Origin: Streptomyces sp. L-9-10
GTDB lineage: Bacteria > Actinomycetota > Actinomycetes > Streptomycetales > Streptomycetaceae
Reading direction: 5' to 3'
Assembly (NCBI RefSeq): GCF_004151105.1
Contig: NZ_PHRF01000165.1
Span: 16,203 to 80,202 of the forward strand
Length of the DNA: 64,000 nucleotides
Under the pieces are notes generated by a model. It saw only the letters and a program-made list of their open reading frames with translations, made no database searches and had not been told where the DNA came from. Within the stretch, counting starts at the first letter, position 1, and each line of letters begins with the position of its first letter. Shown here one piece after another: positions 27,244 through 36,118 of the stretch. Position numbers and translations under genes: made by a program.

Positions 27244-27894
27244 TCACCTGCCGTGGTCCAGATAGGCGAGAACCGCCAGTACCCGGCGGTTGTCGTCGTC
27301 CGACACCGGCAGATCCAGCTTGGCGAAGATGTTCGAGGTGTGCTTGGCCACCGCCCGCTCCGTGACGACGAGTTGGGCGGCGATGGCGGCGTTCGACCGG
27401 CCCTGCGCCACCAGCTCCATCACCTCGCGCTCGCGCGGAGTCAGCCCGCCGATCGGCTTGTCCCGCGCCCGCCGGGAGAGCAGCTGCGAGATCACCTGGG
27501 GATCCATCGCCGTACCCCCCGCCGCGACCCGGCGTACCGCGTCGATGAACTGGTCCGCGTCGAAGACCCGGTCCTTCAGGAGATAGCCGATGCCGCCGTT
27601 GCCGTCCGCCAGCAGCTCGCGCGCGTACAACTGCTCGACGTGCTGGGACAGTACGAGGACCGGCAGACCGGGCCTGGCGCGCCGCGCCGCGAGCGCGCAC
27701 TGCAGCCCCTCGTCCGTGTGGGACGGCGGAAGCCGGACGTCGACCACGGCGACATCCGGCTCCAGCTCCGCCAGGGCCCTGGTCAGTTCGGGCCCGCTCT
27801 CCACCGCCGCCAGGATCTCGAAGCCGAATGCCTCCAGCATCCGTACCAGACCGTCGCGCAGCAGGAAGAGGTCTTCGGCTAGGACAACTCGCAA
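27244..27894 (-). CDS. NarL/LuxR-family response regulator
   Basis: The 216-aa regulator has a receiver domain (VVLAEDLFLLRDG, and the phospho-acceptor Asp in VAVVDVRLPP near residue 55) and a C-terminal LuxR HTH (GGLTPREREVMELVAQG and ERAVAKHTSNIF). No ATG or GTG fits the N terminus. A TTG at 27894 gives a full-length receiver and overlaps the kinase gene by 16 bp, so the pair is translationally coupled. Confidence 0.87.
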   Translation of the reverse strand: MRVVLAEDLFLLRDGLVRMLEAFGFEILAAVESGPELTRALAELEPDVAVVDVRLPPSHTDEGLQCALAARRARPGLPVLVLSQHVEQLYARELLADGNGGIGYLLKDRVFDADQFIDAVRRVAAGGTAMDPQVISQLLSRRARDKPIGGLTPREREVMELVAQGRSNAAIAAQLVVTERAVAKHTSNIFAKLDLPVSDDDNRRVLAVLAYLDHGR

Positions 27895-29144
27895 GGGATC
27901 TCCATGGTGACCATGGTGGGACCGCCCGCTGGGCTGCTGACGGCCAGGACGCCGTCGAATGTACCGAGTCGGCGTTCGAGCCCGCTCAGCCCCGAGCCGG
28001 TTCCGATCACCGCGCCCCCGCCGCCGTTGTCCGTGACGGCGACCTTCAGCATCCCCCTGGCGTGCGAGACGTCGACCCACACCCGGTCGGCGCCCGCGTG
28101 CTTGATCACATTGGTCAGTGCCTCGCTCACCGCGAAGTACGCGGCCGACTCGACCGGGGCGGCGACCCGGCCCGTCAGCTCCACCCGCACCTCGGTCTCC
28201 ACCGGCAGCCGCAGCGCCAGCGCCTTCACCGCGTCCCCGAGACCGCGCTCGGCCAGTACGGGCGGATGGATGCCCCGTACGAGATCGCGCAGTTCGGTGA
28301 GCGCCTCGGCGGAGGACTGCCGGGCCTGGCCGAGCAGCACCTTGGCCCTGGCCGGGTCCTTCTCGATGAGCGCCTCGACGGTGCCCAGATCCATGCCCAT
28401 GGCGACCAGCCTGGCCTGCGCGCCGTCGTGCAGATCGCGCTCGATACGGCGGAGTTCGGCGGCGGAGGTGTCCACCGCGTCGTGCCGGGACTCGGTGAGC
28501 CGCTCGATCCGCAGCGCCATCTCCTGGTCCGCCGTGGGCGCGAGGAGCGTCTTGGCCAGCAGGAAGTGGCCGCGCAGCAGATCCGCGTTGTAGCGCAGCC
28601 CGAGTCCGAACAGGACCGCGCCGAGGGCCGCCGCGGCGAGACCGGTCGCCTGGCTGCTGACCGGGACGAACGCGTACCAGTACCGGTCGTTCTCGAACAC
28701 CCGCCACAGGCCCGCGGCGAGTACGAACCCCTCCACCGCGTAGAGGAGCAGGGCGCAGGACAGCAGGGCGGTGAAGAAGCCCGCCGTCATGTCGACCATC
28801 AGCCACTGGAGATCGCGCCAGGTGGCCGGGTCCTTCAGCATCAGGGAGCAGCGCTCCACCCGGCCGGTGACGCCGGTGCGCGCATCCGCGGGGAAGGGCC
28901 GGTACGGGACGGGGACACGTACGCCCGACCACCGCGCGGCCAGCAGCCGGCGCTGATTGGCATGCGCCCTGACCAGCGTCAGTACCCAGGGGGTGGTGAA
29001 GACCCCGAAGCCCAGCAGGATGAAGGCGAGGGAGAGCACCGTCAGCACGAAGAGTGTGATCGATCCGGCCAGCGAGACGACCGACAGCATCAGTCCCCGC
29101 CCGGCCGACACCAGCGGGCCCGGCCTCTTCGTCATGCTGTCCAT
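27879..29144 (-). CDS. Sensor histidine kinase, DesK/NarL-type
   Basis: The 421-aa kinase has four predicted membrane helices in a sensor region (residues about 15-60 and 118-180). The HisKA_3 dimerisation box RRIERDLHDGAQARL (phospho-His near residue 240) and a HATPase domain (SEALTNVIKHA, VTDNGGGGA, GLSGLERRLG) follow. The sensor resembles the putative sensor domain of LiaS-like envelope-stress kinases; the stimulus is unknown. GGGGAG lies 9 nt before the ATG. Confidence 0.88.
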   Translation of the reverse strand: MDSMTKRPGPLVSAGRGLMLSVVSLAGSITLFVLTVLSLAFILLGFGVFTTPWVLTLVRAHANQRRLLAARWSGVRVPVPYRPFPADARTGVTGRVERCSLMLKDPATWRDLQWLMVDMTAGFFTALLSCALLLYAVEGFVLAAGLWRVFENDRYWYAFVPVSSQATGLAAAALGAVLFGLGLRYNADLLRGHFLLAKTLLAPTADQEMALRIERLTESRHDAVDTSAAELRRIERDLHDGAQARLVAMGMDLGTVEALIEKDPARAKVLLGQARQSSAEALTELRDLVRGIHPPVLAERGLGDAVKALALRLPVETEVRVELTGRVAAPVESAAYFAVSEALTNVIKHAGADRVWVDVSHARGMLKVAVTDNGGGGAVIGTGSGLSGLERRLGTFDGVLAVSSPAGGPTMVTMEIPCELS

Positions 29145-29359
29145 GGCGTTCTTCTCCCCTTCGCGGCCCGGACGGCCCGACGGCCCTCCGGCGGCCCGAC
29201 CCCCGGACCTGGCATCAGTCTGACCGGCGCGGTCAGGTGGCGGCAGCCGGTCGGCCCCCTGTCCGGGGTGGTGCTGGATACACCCCGGGCCGGCCCGCGC
29301 GGGCATTGCGGCATTGTCAGTGGCACCTGGCACGATCGGTGCGACGGGGTGTGCGGAAT

Positions 29360-29401
29360 GTGGATCGACCGATGTGGAACGACCGCGGTGGAACGACCGA
29401 A
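29360..29401. repeat. Three 14-bp direct repeats before the DUF4259 gene
   Basis: GTGGATCGACCGAT, GTGGAACGACCGCG and GTGGAACGACCGAA follow one another directly, ending 23 bp before the DUF4259 ATG. The 280-bp gap to the kinase gene otherwise shows only divergent promoter space. The position suits an operator array. Confidence 0.75.
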
Positions 29402-29424
29402 ATTGAACAGCCAGGGGGCAGACC

Positions 29425-29940
29425 ATGGGCACGTGGGACACCGGCCATTTTGACAACGACGCAGCGGTGGACTTCTCGGCCGACCTGGACGAAGTGACCG
29501 TCGAGCAGCGGACGGAGATCGTGCGGGCGGCGCTGCTGCGCGCGATCGGTACGGGTGAGGGGGACGGAGCAGCGGGACCGTCGGACAGTGGGGACGGCGG
29601 GGACGGCGGCGATGGCGCGGGCGGTCCGCTGGACGGCGATGTGGGGGCGGCGGCCGTCGCCGCGGCGGCGCTGGTCGCGGCGCAGTGCCCCGGCGGGCCG
29701 CCCGCGGAGTCGGTGTACGGCCCCGAGGAGCCGTTGCCCCGGCTTCCCGGGGAACTGAGAGCGCTGGCGCTCCTGGCCCTGGACCGGGTGGGCGTGGCCG
29801 GGTCCGAGGTGCGCGATCGCTGGGTCAGGGCGGACGGCGAGGACGGCGCGTGGCACCACGGGATAGCCGAGCTGCGGCGGGCGCTGACCGCGGCGACAGA
29901 GGGGCGGGCGGGGGCGGTCCAGGGCGTGCCGCGACAGTAG
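29425..29940 (+). CDS. DUF4259 domain-containing protein
   Basis: The 171-aa cytoplasmic protein begins MGTWDTGHFDNDAAVDFS, the signature of DUF4259. This family is widespread in actinomycetes and of unknown function. An acidic/Gly-rich insert (about residues 45-70) interrupts the domain before VGAAAVAAAALVAAQCPGG. CAGGGGG precedes the ATG. Confidence 0.8.
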   Translation: MGTWDTGHFDNDAAVDFSADLDEVTVEQRTEIVRAALLRAIGTGEGDGAAGPSDSGDGGDGGDGAGGPLDGDVGAAAVAAAALVAAQCPGGPPAESVYGPEEPLPRLPGELRALALLALDRVGVAGSEVRDRWVRADGEDGAWHHGIAELRRALTAATEGRAGAVQGVPRQ

Positions 29941-30007
29941 CGCCGCCCGCCCGCGGGGCGTCGCGGGCCGGGCGGGTCTTCCCGTAACACGCCCTGCGGG
30001 ACAGCCC

Positions 30008-31012
30008 TTAGCTGTCGCCCTGCGGGGAGAGGACCGTGGCCTCCAGCTCCGGTGCCAGCCCGACCTGCGGGCGGTCCGGGCGCTGGGGGGCCCGGCCGCC
30101 GATCGAGCCGAGCCAGGACCAGGTGTCCGCGACCGTCTCGGCCACCGGGCGGCAGCGCAGGCCCGTGGCAAGCGCCTTGGAGACGTCACTGCCGTGCATG
30201 GTGTCGTGCATCTCGCCCGGCGGGATCCAGACCGGCAGATCGGTCCAGGGCTCGATCCCCGCCGCGAGGATCGTCCCGGGGTCCGTCCAGCGCAGTTCGG
30301 CGTCGGATCCGGTGACGCGCAGACAGGCGTCGAGCAACTCGCCCATGCTCGCGTGCCCGGCGGGACTCACCAGGTTGAACGGGCCGCCCAGGCCGTCCCG
30401 TACGGCGTCCAGGGTCCATTCGGCGAGGTCACGCGCGTCGATGTACTGCAAGGGGTTGTCGCGCGGCCCCGGCGCGAGTACGGGGCCGCCCCGGGCGATC
30501 CGCCCCAGCCACCACGGGAGCCGGCCGATGTTCTCCCCGGGCCCGAGGATCAGCCCGGCACGGACCAGCAGGGCGCGGTCGCCGAAGACCGCCTCGGCGG
30601 CCAGCTCGCCGCCCCGCTTGTCCTGCGGGTACGCGGTCCGCCCGGCCGCCGCGGAGGCGCCCTCCACCAGGGGACCGTCCTCCGTGAGTCCGGCCGGGGC
30701 GGGGCTCGCGTACACAGACCGGCTGGAGACGTACGCGTACCGCCCGACGCGGTCCGCCAGCAGCCGGGCCGAGGAGAGCACCGCCGACGGCGCGGCCGAC
30801 CAGGTGTCGACGACCGCGTCCCAGGTGCCGGCTCCGTCCGAGAGGGCCGCGAGACCGCCGGGCGCGGTGCGATCGCCGCGCAGGGTGGTCACACCGGCGG
30901 GCGCCTCGTGATGGCCGCGGTGGAAGACGGTCACCCGCCAATCACGGGCGAGCGCCGCCTCCGTGACCGCGCGGCCGACGAATTCCGTACCACCCAGGAT
31001 CAGGAGTCTCAT
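30008..31012 (-). CDS. NAD(P)-dependent epimerase/reductase-like protein
   Basis: The 334-aa protein has an N-terminal Rossmann motif (LLILGGTEFVGRAV) and the extended-SDR pattern YVSSRSVYAS plus AYPQDKRGGE, where the usual YxxxK is present as Y-x3-K. The substrate is unknown; homologues are annotated as NAD-dependent epimerases or isoflavone-reductase-like. The frame is open further upstream, but the ATG at 31012 places the Gly-rich loop directly at the N terminus as expected. Confidence 0.82.
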   Translation of the reverse strand: MRLLILGGTEFVGRAVTEAALARDWRVTVFHRGHHEAPAGVTTLRGDRTAPGGLAALSDGAGTWDAVVDTWSAAPSAVLSSARLLADRVGRYAYVSSRSVYASPAPAGLTEDGPLVEGASAAAGRTAYPQDKRGGELAAEAVFGDRALLVRAGLILGPGENIGRLPWWLGRIARGGPVLAPGPRDNPLQYIDARDLAEWTLDAVRDGLGGPFNLVSPAGHASMGELLDACLRVTGSDAELRWTDPGTILAAGIEPWTDLPVWIPPGEMHDTMHGSDVSKALATGLRCRPVAETVADTWSWLGSIGGRAPQRPDRPQVGLAPELEATVLSPQGDS

Positions 31013-31127
31013 GGCACCGACTGTGCCCGCGCGCCCGCTTCCGGGCCAGCGGAATTCGCTGCCAGAAGAATCGTGGAGCCCCTGGACCTGCCGTACACAC
31101 CCGTGAGGATGGCAGCATGTGCGCACC

Positions 31128-31919
31128 ATGACAGACGCCGGATCACCGATACGCGCCCTGAGGGCCGCCGCGTTCGCCGCGGTATGCGTGACTCTGGCGG
31201 CGGTGGGGCATTCGTTCACATCCGGGCATGAGATCCCGCTCGGCGCGCTGTGGACGGCGTTCGGGGTGACCGCGGGCGCGGCCTGGCTCGCGGGCGGCCG
31301 GCGGCGCGGGTTCCGCTCGATCGGGGCCGGGCTGCTCACCGTCCAGGGCGGACTGCATCTGATCTTCGCCGGAGCGCTGCCGTTCGGCGGGTACGGGTCC
31401 GGGGCCGGTTCCGGGTCACCGGGGCACACCCCTCATGGCACCGGCGGCACCACCGGTACGGGCATGGGCACCGGCACAAGCAGCGGCATGGGTATGGGCG
31501 TCGGCTCGGGCGCGGGAACGGGCGCGAGCATGGGGGAGGACTCCGGGACGGGCGTCCTCCCCCTCGACACCGCCGTCCCCTTCGGCCTGGACGGTCCAGT
31601 GGGAATGCTCGCCGCCCATCTCCTCGCCGCGGCCGTCTGCGCGCTCTGGCTGGCCCGGGGCGAAGCCGCGCTCTTCCGGCTCGCGACCGCCCTCGGCGCC
31701 CTGGGCTTCTCCCCGCTCCGGCTGCTGCTGACCGCGGCCCGGCCGCCCGTCGCGCCCCGGCGATCGGGGGCGGTACGACCCGCCGCCGACGCTCCCGCGG
31801 CGCACCGCTTCCGGGGCGTCGTTCTCGCGCACACCCTGTCGCGGCGGGGACCGCCCGCGCCCCGTGGCTCTCGCGCCACGGCCCCGGCTACGGCCCTCGT
31901 CATCACTGTCCGACCTTAG
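31128..31919 (+). CDS. Met/Gly-rich membrane protein
   Basis: The 263-aa protein has about four or five membrane helices. Between helices two and three is a Gly/Thr/Ser/Met-rich loop with TGMGTGTSSGMGMGVG (about residues 105-140). Its gene lies 59 bp upstream of the PepSY gene, which also has a Met/His-rich loop, so the two probably form one transcript and may handle copper or another soft metal. No catalytic motif is seen; the family is not recognised. GTG at 31119 is an alternative start. Confidence 0.65.
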   Translation: MTDAGSPIRALRAAAFAAVCVTLAAVGHSFTSGHEIPLGALWTAFGVTAGAAWLAGGRRRGFRSIGAGLLTVQGGLHLIFAGALPFGGYGSGAGSGSPGHTPHGTGGTTGTGMGTGTSSGMGMGVGSGAGTGASMGEDSGTGVLPLDTAVPFGLDGPVGMLAAHLLAAAVCALWLARGEAALFRLATALGALGFSPLRLLLTAARPPVAPRRSGAVRPAADAPAAHRFRGVVLAHTLSRRGPPAPRGSRATAPATALVITVRP

Positions 31920-31978
31920 GCAGGCAGGGCGGGCCCGGGGTCCGCTTCCCCATGCCCACGCCAACACCTAGGACAGTC

Positions 31979-33547
31979 ATGGCCATTGACGACCCCGTAC
32001 AGGGGCCCGAGACCGACGACAGACCGACCACCCCCGCCGGTGAAGCGCCGGAGATCGCGACAAGCACGGACACCAGCACCGGCACCAGCAGCGGCACCAG
32101 CAGCGGCACCAGCAGCGGCGCCACCACCAGCAGCGGCGCCTCCTCCGTCTGGAGTGCCCTGCGCCCCCTCGTCCTGCGGCTCCACTTCTACGCGGGCCTG
32201 CTCATCGCCCCACTGCTGCTGATCGCCGCCACCACCGGCTTCCTCTACGCGCTCTCCTACCAGGCGGAGAAGGTCGTCTACCGGCACGAGCTGCGGGTGC
32301 CGGTCGGCGACCGCACCCTCCCGCTCTCCGAACAGCTCGAAGCCGCCCGCGCCGCCCGCCCGGACGGCACGGTCACCTCCGTACGCCTGCCGTCCGAGGA
32401 CGGCGCGACCACCCGCGTCCTGATGAGCACGCCCGACGCCGAGGAGAGCAAGTCCCTCGCCGTCTTCGTCGATCCGTACACCGCGGAGGTACGGGGAGAG
32501 CTGACCAGCTACGGCAGTTCGGGCGCTCTTCCGCTGCGCACCTGGATATCCGAGCTGCACCGCCATCTGCTGCTCGGCGAGCCGGGTCGCGTCTACAGCG
32601 AACTCGCCGCCAGCTGGCTGTGGGTGGTCGCCCTCGGCGGCGTACTGCTCTGGCTCGCCCGCACACGCACCTCGAAGCGCGCGCTGCTCACCCCCGAGCG
32701 CGGGGCCACCGGCCGGCGCAGAACGCTCTCCCTGCACGGTTCCCTCGGGCTGTGGGCCGCGACCGGGCTGGTGCTGCTCTCCGCCACCGGGCTGACCTGG
32801 TCGGCGTACGCGGGCGAGAACATCGGCTCGGTCAAGGACCAGCTGGGCGGTGGCACTCCCGTCGTCTCCGCCGCGCTCGAAGGGGGCACCGGCGGCGCGG
32901 GCGGCGGCCACGAGGGGCACGAGTCCATGCCGGGGATGGAGAACATGCCCGGTATGGAGGGCATGGCCGGCGGGGACATCGGTGTCGATCTGGTGGTCGT
33001 CGCCGCCCGTCAGGCCGGGCTCGACGGACCGGTCTCGGTGACCCTGCCGACGGAGGGCACCGGCTATGTGGTCGCGCAGACCGACACCCAGTTCCCCGTG
33101 CGGCTCGACTCGGTCGCCATCGATCCCGCCACCGGCGTCCTCATGGACGAACTGCGCTTCGCCGACTATCCGTTGCTCGCCCAGCTCACCCGCTTCGGTA
33201 TCGACGCCCACATGGGCCTCTTCCTCGGTGTCACCAACCAGCTGGCCCTCGCGGCGCTCGCCCTCTCGCTGATCCTCATCATCTGCTGGGGCTACCGGAT
33301 GTGGTGGCTGCGCAGACCCACCAAGGAGCGGAAGCTGAGCGCGGGCAGGGCGATACCGCGCGGTGCCTGGCGCAAGGTGCCGATGACCGTGCTGCTGCCG
33401 CTCGCGGCGGCCGTGGCACTGGTCGGCTGGTTCCTGCCGCTGCTGGGCATCAGCCTGCTGGCCTTCCTCGTCCTGGACGCCCTGCTCGCCGTGCGGGCCC
33501 GCGTCCGCGCCCGTACGGCTCGTACGGCCGGTACGGCTCGTACCTGA
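31979..33547 (+). CDS. PepSY-associated transmembrane protein
   Basis: The 522-aa protein has a Thr/Ser/Gly repeat tail (TSSGTSSGTSSG, about residues 30-50) before the four-helix PepSY_TM architecture: LRLHFYAGLLIAPLLLIAA, then ELHRHLLLGEPGR, a mid pair at GSLGLWAATGLVLLSATG, and a C-terminal pair. The extracytoplasmic loop contains HEGHESMPGMENMPGMEG, a His/Met-rich copper-like ligand cluster. Related proteins are linked to copper or iron-siderophore reduction and uptake. An ATG at 31952 in the same frame is an alternative start. Confidence 0.82.
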   Translation: MAIDDPVQGPETDDRPTTPAGEAPEIATSTDTSTGTSSGTSSGTSSGATTSSGASSVWSALRPLVLRLHFYAGLLIAPLLLIAATTGFLYALSYQAEKVVYRHELRVPVGDRTLPLSEQLEAARAARPDGTVTSVRLPSEDGATTRVLMSTPDAEESKSLAVFVDPYTAEVRGELTSYGSSGALPLRTWISELHRHLLLGEPGRVYSELAASWLWVVALGGVLLWLARTRTSKRALLTPERGATGRRRTLSLHGSLGLWAATGLVLLSATGLTWSAYAGENIGSVKDQLGGGTPVVSAALEGGTGGAGGGHEGHESMPGMENMPGMEGMAGGDIGVDLVVVAARQAGLDGPVSVTLPTEGTGYVVAQTDTQFPVRLDSVAIDPATGVLMDELRFADYPLLAQLTRFGIDAHMGLFLGVTNQLALAALALSLILIICWGYRMWWLRRPTKERKLSAGRAIPRGAWRKVPMTVLLPLAAAVALVGWFLPLLGISLLAFLVLDALLAVRARVRARTARTAGTART

Positions 33548-33552
33548 CGGGA

Positions 33553-33594
33553 TCGCGGGGGAGCCCTGCCGACCCGGCCAGGGTTCCCCCGCGA
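33553..33594. terminator. Hairpin between PepSY gene and winged-helix regulator
   Basis: A 16-bp stem with one G-U pair (33553-33568, 33579-33594) lies between convergent genes. Confidence 0.7.
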
Positions 33595-33609
33595 CCCGCC
33601 CGGCCCTTG

Positions 33610-34326
33610 TCAGGGCGTGTACTTGTACCCGACGCGCCGTACCGTCTGGATGCTGTGGCGGTGGGCCGCCCCCAGCTTGCGGCGCAGCCGCGCCACATGG
33701 ACGTCGACGGTGCGTCCGTCGCCCACATGCCCGTAGCCCCAGACCGTGGTCACCAACTGGTCGCGGGTGTGCACCCGGTGGGGATGGGCCACCAGATGCG
33801 CGAGCAGCTCGAATTCGAGATAGGTGAGGTCCATCTGCTCGCCGTCCACGACGGCGGTCCGCCGGACGCTGTCGATCGAGACGGGGCCGCCGCCGGCGGC
33901 CCGGGACCCGGGCCCGGTGCCGTCGGTGCCCGCGCCGGGGCCGCCGGCGCCGACTCCGGCGGTCTCCGTGGTGGCGAGGTAGGGCGCCGAGGCCGCCGCC
34001 AGCACCGCCGCGTGCTGATCGGCCGGTACGAGGACGAGATAGCCGACCATCGGCGGCTGTCCCGGCAGCGAGGGCAGGGTGTGCTGCGGCGCGGGCAGCC
34101 AGGTCGCGCCGGGCGGCAGGAAGTCCACGACCTGTCCGGCCGTGACGCCTGCCGGGAGGGCCGGGTGCGCCGGGAGAGCGGGCCGGGTCACCGGCGCGGT
34201 CTCGTCGCGGTCGACGGCTCGGAGCCGGTGCCGGCCCGGCGCGGCCTGCTTCTGGTTCAGTGCGGCCGCGGTCGCGGTGGCAGTCGCCGACGCGGACGCG
34301 GAGGAGAAGGGGCGGGGATTCGCCAT
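33610..34326 (-). CDS. Orphan OmpR-type winged-helix regulator
   Basis: The 238-aa protein has a C-terminal OmpR/PhoB winged-helix domain (LTYLEFELLAHLVAHPHRVH, TRDQLVTTVWGYG, TVDVHVARLRRKLG, VRRVGYKYTP). It lacks a receiver domain. The N-terminal part (residues 1-140) is Ala/Pro/Gly-rich with a short conserved segment GYLVLVPADQHAA. Regulators of this type occur widely in Streptomyces without a cognate kinase, so regulation is likely by a route other than Asp phosphorylation. Confidence 0.83.
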   Translation of the reverse strand: MANPRPFSSASASATATATAAALNQKQAAPGRHRLRAVDRDETAPVTRPALPAHPALPAGVTAGQVVDFLPPGATWLPAPQHTLPSLPGQPPMVGYLVLVPADQHAAVLAAASAPYLATTETAGVGAGGPGAGTDGTGPGSRAAGGGPVSIDSVRRTAVVDGEQMDLTYLEFELLAHLVAHPHRVHTRDQLVTTVWGYGHVGDGRTVDVHVARLRRKLGAAHRHSIQTVRRVGYKYTP

Positions 34327-34680
34327 GGGAGGTCAGCTCTTTCGCGCGGAGGATTCGTCGAATCGACAGGACGGACGGGATGTACGTCATGCGCGGCAGC
34401 CGAAGGCCGGAAAGAAGGCTTTAGAGGGCCGACGCGTTCCTCGCGCGGCAACACACCCGGTCGAAGTCGTGATGCTGCCGGGACGGCCAGAACGGCTCAA
34501 GGTCGGAGCGACCTGTCGCGGGGTGCTGGAAGCTGGCCATGTCCCCATTGAAGCAGAAAGCGGACGGGCGCAGCAGGTCCCTTTCGGCTGTCGATACGGC
34601 GCGGGCCCGTGACAGCCGACACAGTGGCGGGTCGCGGGCGCGCGACGGCCGGCTCACGGACAGGGCAGGGGCGCGTGCGT

Positions 34681-34840
34681 CACAGCGCGGGCGACAGGGC
34701 GCAGGCGCGGGTGACACGGCGCGGGCGCGGGCGACAGGGCGCAGGCGCGGGTGACACGGCGCGGGCGTGGGTGACAGGGCGCGTGTATGGGCGACACGGC
34801 GCGGGCGTGGGTGACAGGGCGCGTGTATGGGCGACACGGC
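34681..34840. repeat. 20-bp tandem-repeat array, eight units
   Basis: Eight consecutive 20-bp units of the form GCRGGCGYGGGYGACASGGC run from 34681 to 34840, with a decayed ninth to 34860. Units alternate between ...GACAGGGC and ...GACACGGC, giving a 40-bp higher-order period, and the last four alternate with a variant GCGTGTATGGGCGACACGGC. There are no spacers. Confidence 0.9.
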
Positions 34841-34903
34841 GCAGGCGCGTGGCCGGGGGCGCGTGACCGGTCGACACCGTGCGCCGTGGCCGGGCGGACG
34901 CGA

Positions 34904-34939
34904 CGAGGGGGCGACCGCCGGGTGGCGGCCGCCCCCTCG
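34904..34939 (-). terminator. glnII terminator
   Basis: A 16-bp stem with one mismatch (34904-34919, 34924-34939) and a 4-nt loop lies just past the glnII stop. Confidence 0.7.
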
Positions 34940-34976
34940 CGGAGTGCGGTGAGCTGAGTACGTACGGGCCGACGGG

Positions 34977-35996
34977 TCAGACCTGGCCGGCCTTCTCCAG
35001 CGCGGAGCAGCAGGTGTCGACGATCAGCCGCGTCACCACGTACGGGTCGACGTTGGCGTTCGGGCGGCGGTCCTCGATGTACCCCTTGCCCTCCTGCTCG
35101 ACCTGCCACGGGATACGGACCGAGGCGCCGCGGTCGGAGACGCCGTAGCTGTACTCGTTCCAGGGGGCGGTCTCGTGCAGACCGGTCAGCCGGTCGTCGA
35201 TGCCCGCGCCGTAGTTCTTGACGTGGTCGAGCGGCTTCGAGCCCTCGCCGAGCGACTCGCACGCGGTGATGATCGCGTCGTACCCCTCGCGCATCGCCTT
35301 GGTCGAGAAGTTGGTGTGCGCGCCCGCGCCGTTCCAGTCGCCCTTCACCGGCTTCGGGTCGAGCGTCGCGGACACGTCGAAGTCCTCGGCGGTGCGGTAG
35401 AGCAGCCAGCGGGCGATCCACAGCTGGTCCGCCACCTCCAGCGGCGCCAGCGGGCCGACCTGGAACTCCCACTGTCCGGGCATGACCTCGGCGTTGATGC
35501 CGGAGATGCCCAGACCCGCCTTGAGGCAGTTGTCGAGGTGCGCCTCGACGATGTCACGGCCGAAGATCTCGTCCGAGCCGACACCGCAGTAGTAGCCGCC
35601 CTGAGCGGCCGGGAAGCCGCCCTCGGGGAAGCCCAGCGGACGGGCGCCCTTGAAGAAGGTGTACTCCTGCTCGATGCCGAAGATCGGCTCCTGGCCCGCG
35701 AACCGCTCCGCGACCTCGGTCAGCGCCGCACGGGTGTTGGACTCGTGCGGCGTCATGTCGATGTTCAGGACCTCGCACATGACGAGGACGTCGTCGCCGC
35801 CCCGGATCGGGTCGGGGCAGGAGAAGACCGGCTTGAGCACCCGGTCGGAGGCGTGACCCTCGGCCTGGTTGGTGCTCGACCCGTCGAAGCCCCAGACGGG
35901 CAGCTCCGCGCCATCGTTGAGGATCTTCGTCTTCGAGCGCAGCTTGGCGGTCGGCTCGGTGCCGTCGATCCAGATGTACTCAGCCTTGAAGGTCAC
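34977..35996 (-). CDS. glnII: Glutamine synthetase type II
   Basis: The 339-aa eukaryotic-type GSII condenses ammonium and glutamate with ATP. Recognisable blocks are VWGFDGSSTNQAEGHASD (residues about 45-62), FGIEQEYTFF, MPGQWEFQVGP, KGDWNGAGAHTNFSTKAMR and DRGASVRIPW. It has no GSI-type adenylylation loop, so GlnE should not act on it. The GTG at 35996 (encoding the start of TFKAEYIWIDG) is chosen because GGATGAGG precedes it; an ATG three codons upstream lies within that ribosome site. Upstream, GTAAC and GAAAC-like half-sites hint at GlnR control but are not well formed. Confidence 0.95.
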   Translation of the reverse strand: MTFKAEYIWIDGTEPTAKLRSKTKILNDGAELPVWGFDGSSTNQAEGHASDRVLKPVFSCPDPIRGGDDVLVMCEVLNIDMTPHESNTRAALTEVAERFAGQEPIFGIEQEYTFFKGARPLGFPEGGFPAAQGGYYCGVGSDEIFGRDIVEAHLDNCLKAGLGISGINAEVMPGQWEFQVGPLAPLEVADQLWIARWLLYRTAEDFDVSATLDPKPVKGDWNGAGAHTNFSTKAMREGYDAIITACESLGEGSKPLDHVKNYGAGIDDRLTGLHETAPWNEYSYGVSDRGASVRIPWQVEQEGKGYIEDRRPNANVDPYVVTRLIVDTCCSALEKAGQV

Positions 35997-36118
35997 GGGC
36001 CTCATCCTTTGCGGGTGCAGCAGGTATGCCCCGAAGCTTCGCAATCCGCGATTTCCCGGCTGTTGCCCTTCTGTGAACCACGCGTTACTCAGGTTTCCTG
36101 TGTTTCATCTCCGCTGTT

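Larger units (their letters stand above)
34327..34976. other. Intergenic region without a gene
   Basis: No coding region with convincing codon use or homology was recognised in these 650 bp. The region holds the divergent promoter space of the winged-helix regulator, the 20-bp tandem array at 34681-34840 and the glnII terminator at 34904-34939. Confidence 0.7.

Noticed and set aside
30008..31429. Longer 473-codon version of the epimerase-like gene
   Set aside because: The extra N-terminal sequence is antisense to the next gene and lacks homology; the Rossmann motif marks the true start at 31012.
34681..34860. Possible CRISPR array
   Set aside because: The 20-bp units abut directly with no unique spacers and no cas genes are present.
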